Positions 52,224 through 59,827 of a stretch of 64,000 bases of DNA are shown in pieces. Every line of letters starts with the position of its first letter. Position 1 is the first letter of the stretch. The DNA is taken from the NCBI RefSeq assembly GCF_900112415.1, contig NZ_FOLV01000001.1, forward strand, positions 434,001-498,000, written 5' to 3'. Source of the DNA: Bacillus sp. 491mf (GTDB lineage Bacteria; Bacillota; Bacilli; Bacillales; Bacillaceae_G). Below the pieces are notes generated by a model, which was not told the DNA's origin, did not search any database, and saw nothing but the letters and a program-made list of their open reading frames with translations. Made by a program: the position numbers and the translations under genes.

Positions 52224-52821
52224 AGAAATCAATAAATATGATAAAAACGAAGAAGTTATGCTTTTGAGAGAGTCTTTCATTTCCAAATGGACAAAAATTT
52301 TAGGGACAAATGATAATCAAAAAATTGATATGTATTTAGAATCATACGATCAAATCACAGAAAAACGTTTTTCTGTGATTGATGGTGATAATGGAATTGT
52401 AGGTATTTTTGGAGTAAATGCTTCGAATTTTCCCGAAAAGAACTTTAATAAAGAGAATAAGGATGGATATTTTCCTTTTTTGGAGAAACTTAGATGGAAA
52501 TTAGCGATGAGGCTACTTTATACTAAGCCCCAAAAGGATGAACTATATTTAAGCTTTTTTGCAATTAATAAGAGATTTCGTGGTAAAGGATATGGGATGA
52601 AAATTTTAGACGAAGTAATGAAGATAGCAAAATTCGAAAATAAAAGTACAGTAAAGCTTTATGTGTCTCAAACGAATGAAATTGCCATACACCTGTATCA
52701 GCGTTATGGTTTTAAAATACACAACACAGAAAGATATGTATTAACAAAATGGTTCTTAGGAGAAGAAAATTGGTTAGTAATGAAAAAGAAAGTGGAGGCA
52801 AGCGATGAAAAAAACAATTAA
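52207..52821 (+). CDS. GNAT family N-acetyltransferase
   Basis: A protein of up to 204 residues; ATG 52207 or 52213 both follow agggggatg. The acetyl-CoA motif is INKRFRGKGYGMKILDEVMK (about 125-145), followed by STVKLYVSQTNEIAIHLYQR. It overlaps the MerR gene by 17 nt. The pair could be a ligand-responsive detoxifying or resistance unit; the substrate is not evident. Confidence 0.85.
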   Translation: MKMIIKEINKYDKNEEVMLLRESFISKWTKILGTNDNQKIDMYLESYDQITEKRFSVIDGDNGIVGIFGVNASNFPEKNFNKENKDGYFPFLEKLRWKLAMRLLYTKPQKDELYLSFFAINKRFRGKGYGMKILDEVMKIAKFENKSTVKLYVSQTNEIAIHLYQRYGFKIHNTERYVLTKWFLGEENWLVMKKKVEASDEKNN

Positions 52822-52870
52822 AAGCGTCACAATCATATTGTGTGTTGTGATTACTTCTCTAGCTAAGTAG
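52805..52870 (+). CDS. Truncated signal-peptide-like fragment
   Basis: A 21-residue frame (MKKTIKSVTIILCVVITSLA) has a typical lipoprotein or secretion signal but stops at once. It overlaps the end of the acetyltransferase gene. It is probably the start of a lost exported protein; it might also be a small peptide. Confidence 0.35.
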   Translation: MKKTIKSVTIILCVVITSLAK

Positions 52871-52890
52871 GCTATTTTCAATATGAAAAG

Positions 52891-52933
52891 AATATGAACA
52901 TAGATGTACTTGGTATACATCTATGTTCATATT
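52891..52933. terminator. 18-bp perfect inverted repeat
   Basis: Positions 52891-52908 are the exact reverse complement of 52916-52933, with a 7-base loop. It is AT-rich and lacks a T run of its own. It probably stops or protects the acetyltransferase transcript. Confidence 0.55.
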
Positions 52934-52984
52934 TAAAATAGAACTAGAAATTTTATCTTCGTAACGGTGATAAAGTGAAACTTT

Positions 52985-53130
52985 AATCAGTGGGGGTTTT
53001 CTTCATCCCCCACTGATTATTAGTTGAACCAATCGGGCTTTTACGGGCAGTTTATCTCCCATCTAACTTCTTTGCATCCACTGAATTTTGAGGCGGGAGT
53101 ATTACTGCCCGTTAATGCGGGATAAATATA
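52985..53130. repeat. Structured intergenic repeat, probably a dispersed B. cereus-group element
   Basis: It begins with a perfect 12-bp hairpin (52985-52996 with 53007-53018), then an inner inverted pair (acgggcagt near 53044 and actgcccgt near 53105) enclosing ctccc/gggag. The fold resembles dispersed bcr-type repeats known from this group. The family match is from memory. Confidence 0.5.
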
Positions 53131-53233
53131 ATTGCCAGAAAACTAATGTTTAGAATATGGAGATTCCAGTAACGATAATAATTGTCGTAGTACAAATTGA
53201 AGGAGCATCAATTACTTTCTCTTCTTAATATAT

Positions 53234-53923
53234 CTATTTTTTTAGTAAATTTTTAAGCTCCAGCAAATTTGCAATTTCATAGGTAGGTTTTAATTCTGAT
53301 GTATTTACAATTTGATTAGGGTTAAACCAACACGTATCTATCCCAAAATTGATTCCGCCTTGTATATCAGAAGTTAAACTATCTCCTACCATCAATACTT
53401 TGCTTTTGTCAGTATGCTTTAAATTGTTTAAAGCGTGTTCAAATATTTTAGAATCTGGCTTCGATACCTCAACATCCTCGGAGACTACTATATCTTCAAA
53501 GAATTTTGCGATAATAGATTTCCGTATTCTATGATCTTGAACATCTTTGAGACCATTGGTAATGATAGAAAGTCTATAATCTTTATGGAGACTTTCTACA
53601 AGGTCTATACTTTCATCATATAAAAAAGATGCATGAGATAGATGTTTCATATATAATTGTGCAAATTTAACTTCATCAAATTCCGTATTTAATTTGTCGG
53701 ACAACCGTTTAAATCTTTCAAAACTTAACTTTTTCTGAGTAATAAGCCCGTCCTCAAACTCTTTCCATATAGCTGTATTTATTTCTTTGTATACTTCCAA
53801 ATGATAACTTTCATCATATTCTATATGAAACGCCAGCATCGTATTTTTAAAAGCATCTTTTTCAGATTTTTTAAAATCAAATAAAGTCTCATCTGCATCA
53901 AATATTATTACTTCGTACTTCAT
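53234..53923 (-). CDS. HAD family hydrolase, YjjG/YfnB-like nucleotidase
   Basis: A 229-residue protein. HAD motif I is IIFDADETLFDF (residues 6-17), motif II is IITNGLKD, Lys is in SKPDSKIF, and motif IV is MVGDSLTSDIQGG. The layout is that of YjjG-type non-canonical pyrimidine nucleotidases. It likely dephosphorylates a small phosphoester in the cytosol. Start is preceded by ggaggatta on the minus strand. Confidence 0.85.
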   Translation of the reverse strand: MKYEVIIFDADETLFDFKKSEKDAFKNTMLAFHIEYDESYHLEVYKEINTAIWKEFEDGLITQKKLSFERFKRLSDKLNTEFDEVKFAQLYMKHLSHASFLYDESIDLVESLHKDYRLSIITNGLKDVQDHRIRKSIIAKFFEDIVVSEDVEVSKPDSKIFEHALNNLKHTDKSKVLMVGDSLTSDIQGGINFGIDTCWFNPNQIVNTSELKPTYEIANLLELKNLLKK

Positions 53924-54223
53924 AGTAATCCTCCAAATATAGTTAGTTTTTGTAGTTTTCTTCTATAAAAAGTCTTATAAACGTACTCATAATAGCTTTT
54001 GTTATACGCAAAATCCAGGTTTTACAATACTTAATAAATTACAGTATTTATTACGTGTTGTATATGACATATGTCATATGTAGCAGAGATTATAAGAAGA
54101 ATTGAGCAAAGGAAGATTATCTGTAATTAGCACTAATTATTTTTGATTAATTTTGAATTTTCAAATAAGATATTAATATATATTAGAGTTAAAGTTTTTA
54201 AACTGTAAAGAGGTGCCGATAAA
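53924..54223. promoter_or_regulatory. Intergenic region with 18-bp palindrome before pucR
   Basis: About 300 bases separate divergent genes. Positions 54062-54079 form a perfect palindrome (atatgacat/atgtcatat), which is a candidate operator for a dimeric regulator. The rest is AT-rich without a gene. Confidence 0.5.
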
Positions 54224-55813
54224 ATGAATACTGGGGTTGAATTATCAGTACAAGAAATTTTAAAGCATAAGCATTTTCAAAATGCAGAAGTGATAGCAGG
54301 GAAAGCAGGCCTTTTCCGAACGGTAAAATGGATTCATATTATGGAAATACCTCGAATTGGAAATCTTTTAAATGGAAATGAGCTTATTCTTTCTACAGGG
54401 GTTGGATGGAAAGGAGATAAAGAAGTATTTCTTTCGTTACTTAAAGAGTTTATTTCCTCTAACGCTGCTGGGCTTTGTGTTGAATTAGGAATGTATATGA
54501 CTGACGTACCACAAGAAATTATAGAATTTGCTGATCGTCATGATTTTCCATTAATAGTTTTCTATCATGAAGTACGGTTTGTTGATATTACACAAGATGT
54601 GCACACTCTTTTATTGAAGAAACACTATCAACTGATTTCAGATTTAGAAGTTTATTCACATCAGTTAAATCAGTTGCTTCTTACATCTAATTCACAATCA
54701 AAAATCTTACAGCTGTTACATAATTATTTACAAATGACAGTAGTGTATTGTTCAAAAGAAGGTGAAATCCTAATTGTTTCCGAAAAAACATCTGATGAAC
54801 AAGAGGAAATCATTAAACTTTTAAGGGAAGATAACATGCAAAATGACATGACTATTTTTTGTCAATCAATCCGAGCTTTAGAGAAAACATTTGCAGAACT
54901 CTTCGTTATTTCCAAATCCGAATTACATGGATTTGAATCACTTATAGTAGACCGAACTGCCACTGCGTTGGCGCAAAATTTATTACGTGAGTTATATGTT
55001 GAAGAACGGAAAAAGGCTGATGAAATAGAATGGATTCAAAAATGGCTTGATGGAACACATAGTGAAGAACGAATTCATAGATACATTGCTGATCTTGAGC
55101 CGAACCTTAAAGTAAACGGCTGTATTGTACTACTCTGTAAAATCGAAGACTATGATCAAAAAAACTCGGATTTTACTTATTTAAAAATACTTTTTCGCTC
55201 TATATTTGAAAATCAAGGTTTCTTCCTTTTAACTACTGTAAGGAAAAATCAAATGATGTTCATATTGCTGAACAAGCGAAAAACGGGTGATTGGAAATGG
55301 AGAGTCGAAGCGGGAATCAATCATTTGAAAAAAACAGAATTAATGGAAAAGTACAAGGCGGGTCAGATCCAATTTGGTGTCGGTAAGTTTATCGATAAAC
55401 TAAGTCATGTAAGGAAGAGTTATCACACGGCACAAGAATCATTAATCATTCAGGAGAACATGCCAAAAGGGCACGAGAGTTACTTTTATGATGACCTACA
55501 TATCTTTCGTCTCGTATTAATAGCAGACGAACAAGGAGCACTTGATGATTTTATCTCTGATTATTTAGATCCTGTTCGCATTCATGATGAGAAGAATAAC
55601 GGGAAACTAATGGAAACTTTAAAAGCTTATCTTAAATGCAATGGTTCCAAACAAGAAACAGCAACAAATTTATATATCGTTCGGCAGACTCTTTATCAAC
55701 GACTTCAAAAAATAAATGAACTTTTAGGCGAAGATTTTATGGAGTTTCATAAACGACAAGCGATCGAATTTGCGATTACTGCATATGATTACGTATCTGC
55801 TTCTAAATCGTAA
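54224..55813 (+). CDS. PucR family transcriptional regulator
   Basis: A 529-residue protein. The N-terminal PucR domain (about 8-130) has LSVQEILKHKHFQNAEVIAG and WIHIMEIPRIGNLLNGNELI. A middle GGDEF-like/CdaR region (about 290-400) follows, and the C-terminal PucR helix-turn-helix is ETATNLYIVRQTLYQRLQKI (about 480-510). Regulators of this family activate purine or amino-acid catabolic genes when the substrate is present. It lies upstream of an aminotransferase and an amidohydrolase, which are the likely targets. Confidence 0.9.
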   Translation: MNTGVELSVQEILKHKHFQNAEVIAGKAGLFRTVKWIHIMEIPRIGNLLNGNELILSTGVGWKGDKEVFLSLLKEFISSNAAGLCVELGMYMTDVPQEIIEFADRHDFPLIVFYHEVRFVDITQDVHTLLLKKHYQLISDLEVYSHQLNQLLLTSNSQSKILQLLHNYLQMTVVYCSKEGEILIVSEKTSDEQEEIIKLLREDNMQNDMTIFCQSIRALEKTFAELFVISKSELHGFESLIVDRTATALAQNLLRELYVEERKKADEIEWIQKWLDGTHSEERIHRYIADLEPNLKVNGCIVLLCKIEDYDQKNSDFTYLKILFRSIFENQGFFLLTTVRKNQMMFILLNKRKTGDWKWRVEAGINHLKKTELMEKYKAGQIQFGVGKFIDKLSHVRKSYHTAQESLIIQENMPKGHESYFYDDLHIFRLVLIADEQGALDDFISDYLDPVRIHDEKNNGKLMETLKAYLKCNGSKQETATNLYIVRQTLYQRLQKINELLGEDFMEFHKRQAIEFAITAYDYVSASKS

Positions 55814-56043
55814 TTAAGTTTCACTTTATCGAATCTTTCTTAGCCATAAGGGAAGATCAAGTATGCTGAAACGCGTATTCTATGACTTCTTTCTTTAGAC
55901 TATTTGTAAATAAATCGATTGGATATCACCAAAATGTAGTGATTATCTCAAAAATCAATTTACATAATGTCTACTGAATGCGCTTTCTTGTTTAGATATA
56001 ATAAATGCACAGGATTGTTATTTCAGAGCAGTAGGTTTTCATT

Positions 56044-56151
56044 GTGGTAGCAACTAACATTGCACAAACGCTAAAAAATTACATTGGTGGACAGTGGGGA
56101 GAATCTACAGGTAAACAAGTTGAAGAAAAAAATGTTAACAGCACAGTATGA
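56044..56151 (+). pseudogene. N-terminal remnant of methylmalonate-semialdehyde dehydrogenase
   Basis: A short frame reads VATNIAQTLKNYIGGQWGES, then TGKQVEEKNV, and then diverges to a stop. This is the conserved start of the MmsA/IolA dehydrogenase. The remaining 450 or so residues are missing. The fragment lies just upstream of the aminotransferase gene, where an intact dehydrogenase could have been. Confidence 0.75.
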
Positions 56152-56168
56152 AAGAAAGGGGAATAACT

Positions 56169-57509
56169 ATGCAAAAAATTGACGAGCAACAAGAGCTTGT
56201 AAAAAAAGATGGGCAATACGTTTGGCATGCAATGCGCCGTTATAATGCAGGTGCTCCTTCAATGATTATAACAGATGCAAAAGGATCGAAAGTAACTGAT
56301 ATTGAAGGGAATTGTTATTTAGATGGCATGTCTGGTTTATGGAGTGTGAATGTTGGCTATGGCCGTAAAGAGCTTGCGGAAGCAGCTTACCAACAGCTTT
56401 TAGATGTCCCATATTTTCCATTATCCCAAAGTCACGTACCAGCTATTCAATTAGCAGAGAAGTTAAATGAATGGCTTGGTGATGAATATGTCATCTTCTT
56501 CTCCAATAGTGGCTCTGAAGCGAATGAAACAGCGTTTAAAATTGCCCGCCAGTATCATCAGCAGTTCGGTGAATACAATCGCTATAAATTTATTTCACGT
56601 TATCGCGCTTATCACGGCAATTCAATGGGTGCTCTTGCTGCAACGGGGCAAGCGCAGCGTAAGTATAAATATGAACCGTTAGGACAAGGTTTTTTACATG
56701 TTGCACCGCCTGATTCTTATCGTCATACGAAAGAAGAAAATCTTAAGTTTGCTGAAGAAATCGATCGTGTCATTACGTGGGAGTTAAAAGAAACCGTTGC
56801 CGCAGTCATTATGGAACCGATTATTAGCGGCGGAGGTGTACTTATGCCCCCTGAAGACTATATGAAGAAAGTAAAAGCAATTTGTGAAAAGCATGGTGTA
56901 CTTCTTATTGTGGATGAAGTAATTTGCGGCTTTGGTAGAACAGGAGAAAAATTTGGGTTTATGCATTATGGTGTAAAACCAGACATTATCACAATGGCAA
57001 AAGGACTAACGAGTTCTTATCTTCCATTATCTGCAACCGCTGTAAGAAAAAATATTTATGAAGCGTTTAAAGGAACGGAAGAATATGATCACCTTCGTCA
57101 TGTGAATACATTCGGTGGACATCCAGCGAGCTGTGCAGTTGCACTGAAAAATCTAGAGATTATGGAGCGGGAAGACCTCATTGAAAATGCAAGGGTTTTA
57201 GGTGCGCGTTTCCTTAGTGAATTGTCGGAATTAAAAAATTATCCATATGTCGGCGATGTACGGGGTAAAGGGTTTTTAATAGGGATTGAGCTCGTTGAAG
57301 ATAAAAAAACGAAACAGCCGGCAGATATACAGAAGGTCAATACTGTAATTGAATCTTGTAAAAAGCAAGGATTGATCATTGGTAAAAACGGTGATACGGT
57401 TGCAGGATATAACAATGTACTCATGCTTGCTCCGCCATTAAACATTACAGAAGAAGACTTTGAATTTATCGTTAGAACAATTAAAAAAGCAGTAGCGGAA
57501 CTTGAATAG
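56169..57509 (+). CDS. Class III (omega) aminotransferase
   Basis: A 446-residue PLP enzyme starting at ATG 56169. PLP-fold marks are FFSNSGSEANETAFKIARQY, YHGNSMGALAATGQ, VDEVICGFGRTG and the Schiff-base Lys in ITMAKGLTSSYLPL (K278). It probably moves an amino group from beta-alanine, GABA or a diamine to pyruvate or a keto acid. The upstream dehydrogenase remnant suggests beta-alanine or similar catabolism. Exact substrate is unknown. Confidence 0.88.
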   Translation: MQKIDEQQELVKKDGQYVWHAMRRYNAGAPSMIITDAKGSKVTDIEGNCYLDGMSGLWSVNVGYGRKELAEAAYQQLLDVPYFPLSQSHVPAIQLAEKLNEWLGDEYVIFFSNSGSEANETAFKIARQYHQQFGEYNRYKFISRYRAYHGNSMGALAATGQAQRKYKYEPLGQGFLHVAPPDSYRHTKEENLKFAEEIDRVITWELKETVAAVIMEPIISGGGVLMPPEDYMKKVKAICEKHGVLLIVDEVICGFGRTGEKFGFMHYGVKPDIITMAKGLTSSYLPLSATAVRKNIYEAFKGTEEYDHLRHVNTFGGHPASCAVALKNLEIMEREDLIENARVLGARFLSELSELKNYPYVGDVRGKGFLIGIELVEDKKTKQPADIQKVNTVIESCKKQGLIIGKNGDTVAGYNNVLMLAPPLNITEEDFEFIVRTIKKAVAELE

Positions 57510-57573
57510 GTTTAATCTAAATTAATAAGACGATAAAAAACTTAGAAATGATACAGTGTGAACAAGTACATTA

Positions 57574-57738
57574 ATGAGAAATGCACTTGTTTACATTGTT
57601 TATTTTGAATTGGTTGCGTTTATTGCTTTGTTTGTAAATACGATTATCATGCTGGGAGTCAGCATGATAACACGAAAGCTTGAAGAGGGTCATCAGTTGT
57701 TTGTTCAAAAAGAAGAGACAAAAAAAACAATGATGTAA
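57574..57738 (+). CDS. 54-residue membrane protein, unknown
   Basis: A frame from ATG 57574 reads MRNALVYIVYFELVAFIALF, then VNTIIMLGVSMITRKLEEGH. One or two membrane spans are likely, with a charged C-terminal tail. The ribosome site is weak. It could be a small transporter subunit or the end of a lost permease. It is followed by the amidohydrolase. Confidence 0.45.
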   Translation: MRNALVYIVYFELVAFIALFVNTIIMLGVSMITRKLEEGHQLFVQKEETKKTMM

Positions 57739-57750
57739 GGGGGAGTTAAA

Positions 57751-59367
57751 ATGGCAGATCATGTGTTTTTAAACGGTGAAGTTATTACAGTCGATGACCA
57801 AAACAGAATTTTGGAAGCGGTTGCGATAGAAGGGAATCAAATTATTGCAGTTGGTACAAACGAGGAAATAAAGAAATATATTCATGACAGCACGCATGTC
57901 ATAAATTTGGAAGGAAAGAGTTTACTGCCTGGTTTCATTGATTCCCATTTGCACATGGCAATTATCGGAACGAATAAGCTCGGCATTGATTTTAAAGAAA
58001 TGCATTTGACATCCATACGTGATTTTCTGGCAAAGGGGAAAGAAGCGGCGAATCGGATCCCTAAAGGGGAATGGATTCGGGCATGGGGGTTTAATGAAAA
58101 TATAATTGAAGAAAAGCGGTTTCCGACAAGATGGGAGCTTGACGAAATTTCCCGGGAGCATCCAATTATCGTAGGACGTACTTGCGGTCACATTTCGGTA
58201 GTAAACAGCAAAGCACTTGAATTAGCTGGCTTATCTCAAAGTACTCCTAATCCGGAGGGGGGAATCATTGGGCGGGATGAAAACAGTGAACTTAACGGAC
58301 TGTTATATGAAACCGCTCATATGAGTATGTATGCACTCGCGCAATTTTCCGAAGAGGAACTGATCAACGGGCTTATTCTAGCTAGTAATGAGTTTGTTAA
58401 ATTAGGAATAACGAGTATTCATGATGCGGGCTCATACGGTGCTTCCGTATTTAGGGCCATGCAGAAAGCGGTTGCTTCTGGTGCTGTGAAGACACGGATT
58501 TATGCCATGATCTGTGAACTGAACCATCCTGAAATTTACATTAAGAAAATGATAGATGCCGGTATTTTGTCAGGAGCGGGGAACGAGTGGTTTAAAATTG
58601 GTCCTGCAAAGATATTTATGGATGGTGCGAGCACCGGTCCGACAATTGCGACGAGGGAACCATACACAAGTAATCCGAATGATTGTGGAATTCTTTACTA
58701 TAGTCAGGAGCAACTAGATGAGATATTAGGAGAAGCACACGAAAAAGGATTTCAAATTACAGCACATGCACAGGGAGATCGCGCAATTGATATGTTACTT
58801 ACTTGTATGGAGCGTGCACTGGAAAAATATCCGCGGTCAAATCACCGGCACCGGATTGAACATGCGGGGCTGGCAATGCCGGACTTATTGACTCGCATGA
58901 AGAAGTTAGGAGTCATTCCGATTCCTAATCCTGGGTTCTTCTATGAGTTTGGGGAAGGGTATATAAAACATTATGGTGAACGAGTAAATCATATGTATCC
59001 CCTTCGTGATTACATTGATGCTGGTGTCATTGCTGCAGCTGCTTCAGATAGCCCGGTTATCATGCCAGACCCACTTCATGGTATTCATGTCGCTGTTAAC
59101 CGCTTAAGTTCATCGGGGCAGGAGGTCGGAGCCAACCAGCGGATTAGCGTTTTGGAAGCTATTAAACTCTTTACATGGAATGGCGCTTACGCAAGTTTTG
59201 AGGAAAAGATGAAAGGCAGCATCGAAGTAGGAAAACTTGCAGATTTAGTTGTTTTGGATAAGGCGATTTTAAATGTTCCTCATGAACAAATCAAAGACAT
59301 ACAGGCTGAATTGACCATGCTAGACGGTAAAATTGTATTTCAGCATTCAACTTCTTTAATCGGATAG
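57751..59367 (+). CDS. Amidohydrolase family 3 (YtcJ-like)
   Basis: A 538-residue protein starting after gggggagtt. The metal site HxH is in LPGFIDSHLHMAI (about 62-74); later His are in ITAHAQGDRAID (about 345) and RHRIEHAGLA (about 370), and Asp in AAASDSPVIMPDP (about 430). Members hydrolyse C-N bonds in amides, ureas or cyclic compounds. Together with the aminotransferase and PucR regulator it suggests a nitrogen-compound catabolic locus. Confidence 0.88.
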   Translation: MADHVFLNGEVITVDDQNRILEAVAIEGNQIIAVGTNEEIKKYIHDSTHVINLEGKSLLPGFIDSHLHMAIIGTNKLGIDFKEMHLTSIRDFLAKGKEAANRIPKGEWIRAWGFNENIIEEKRFPTRWELDEISREHPIIVGRTCGHISVVNSKALELAGLSQSTPNPEGGIIGRDENSELNGLLYETAHMSMYALAQFSEEELINGLILASNEFVKLGITSIHDAGSYGASVFRAMQKAVASGAVKTRIYAMICELNHPEIYIKKMIDAGILSGAGNEWFKIGPAKIFMDGASTGPTIATREPYTSNPNDCGILYYSQEQLDEILGEAHEKGFQITAHAQGDRAIDMLLTCMERALEKYPRSNHRHRIEHAGLAMPDLLTRMKKLGVIPIPNPGFFYEFGEGYIKHYGERVNHMYPLRDYIDAGVIAAAASDSPVIMPDPLHGIHVAVNRLSSSGQEVGANQRISVLEAIKLFTWNGAYASFEEKMKGSIEVGKLADLVVLDKAILNVPHEQIKDIQAELTMLDGKIVFQHSTSLIG

Positions 59368-59450
59368 CGTATAACTTTGTCCCACTATTTGATGGCAGTA
59401 AGACCCAAAATTTTAAGGTTAAAGCAAGGAAGATAGGTAAGGGATAACTG

Positions 59451-59484
59451 TTGGAAGCTTCATTTTATAAAATGAAGCTTCCAA
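59451..59484. terminator. Perfect palindromic terminator
   Basis: Positions 59451-59467 are the exact reverse complement of 59468-59484. It lies after the amidohydrolase. Confidence 0.8.
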
Positions 59485-59827
59485 ATTGTTTATCTTTTTG
59501 TTCTTTTTTTCATGACCTTTGCTAAAACTTCAATCCAAGGTTTAAGTGACGATGGACAGAAGCGAGAGTAAGTTCAAAGTGCTCATGAAAATCTTTGTTC
59601 TATCTTGTTTTTGGGCTAGTTGTTTGGTGATTTTTGATGTAAACTGATTTATAGGAAGGACTCTTTTCTGTGAATTTAGTGGGGTTGCTCAATCCTACAA
59701 AGAAAAGAGCTTCTTTTTTTACGTTTTTATTTATTTACACAAAATATTTTATACTTTTTAGAGATTTGAATAAAACAACAACAAATCAATTAAACTTTTA
59801 ATTTAAATATATTAGGGGATAACAATT
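59485..59827. other. Gene-poor region with possible transposase debris
   Basis: About 340 bases lack a supported gene. The minus strand (about 59510-59650) has short codon-like pieces (such as HFELTLASVHRHLNLGLKF) in shifting frames that resemble the decayed end of a transposase. The last part is the AT-rich leader of the next gene. Confidence 0.4.
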
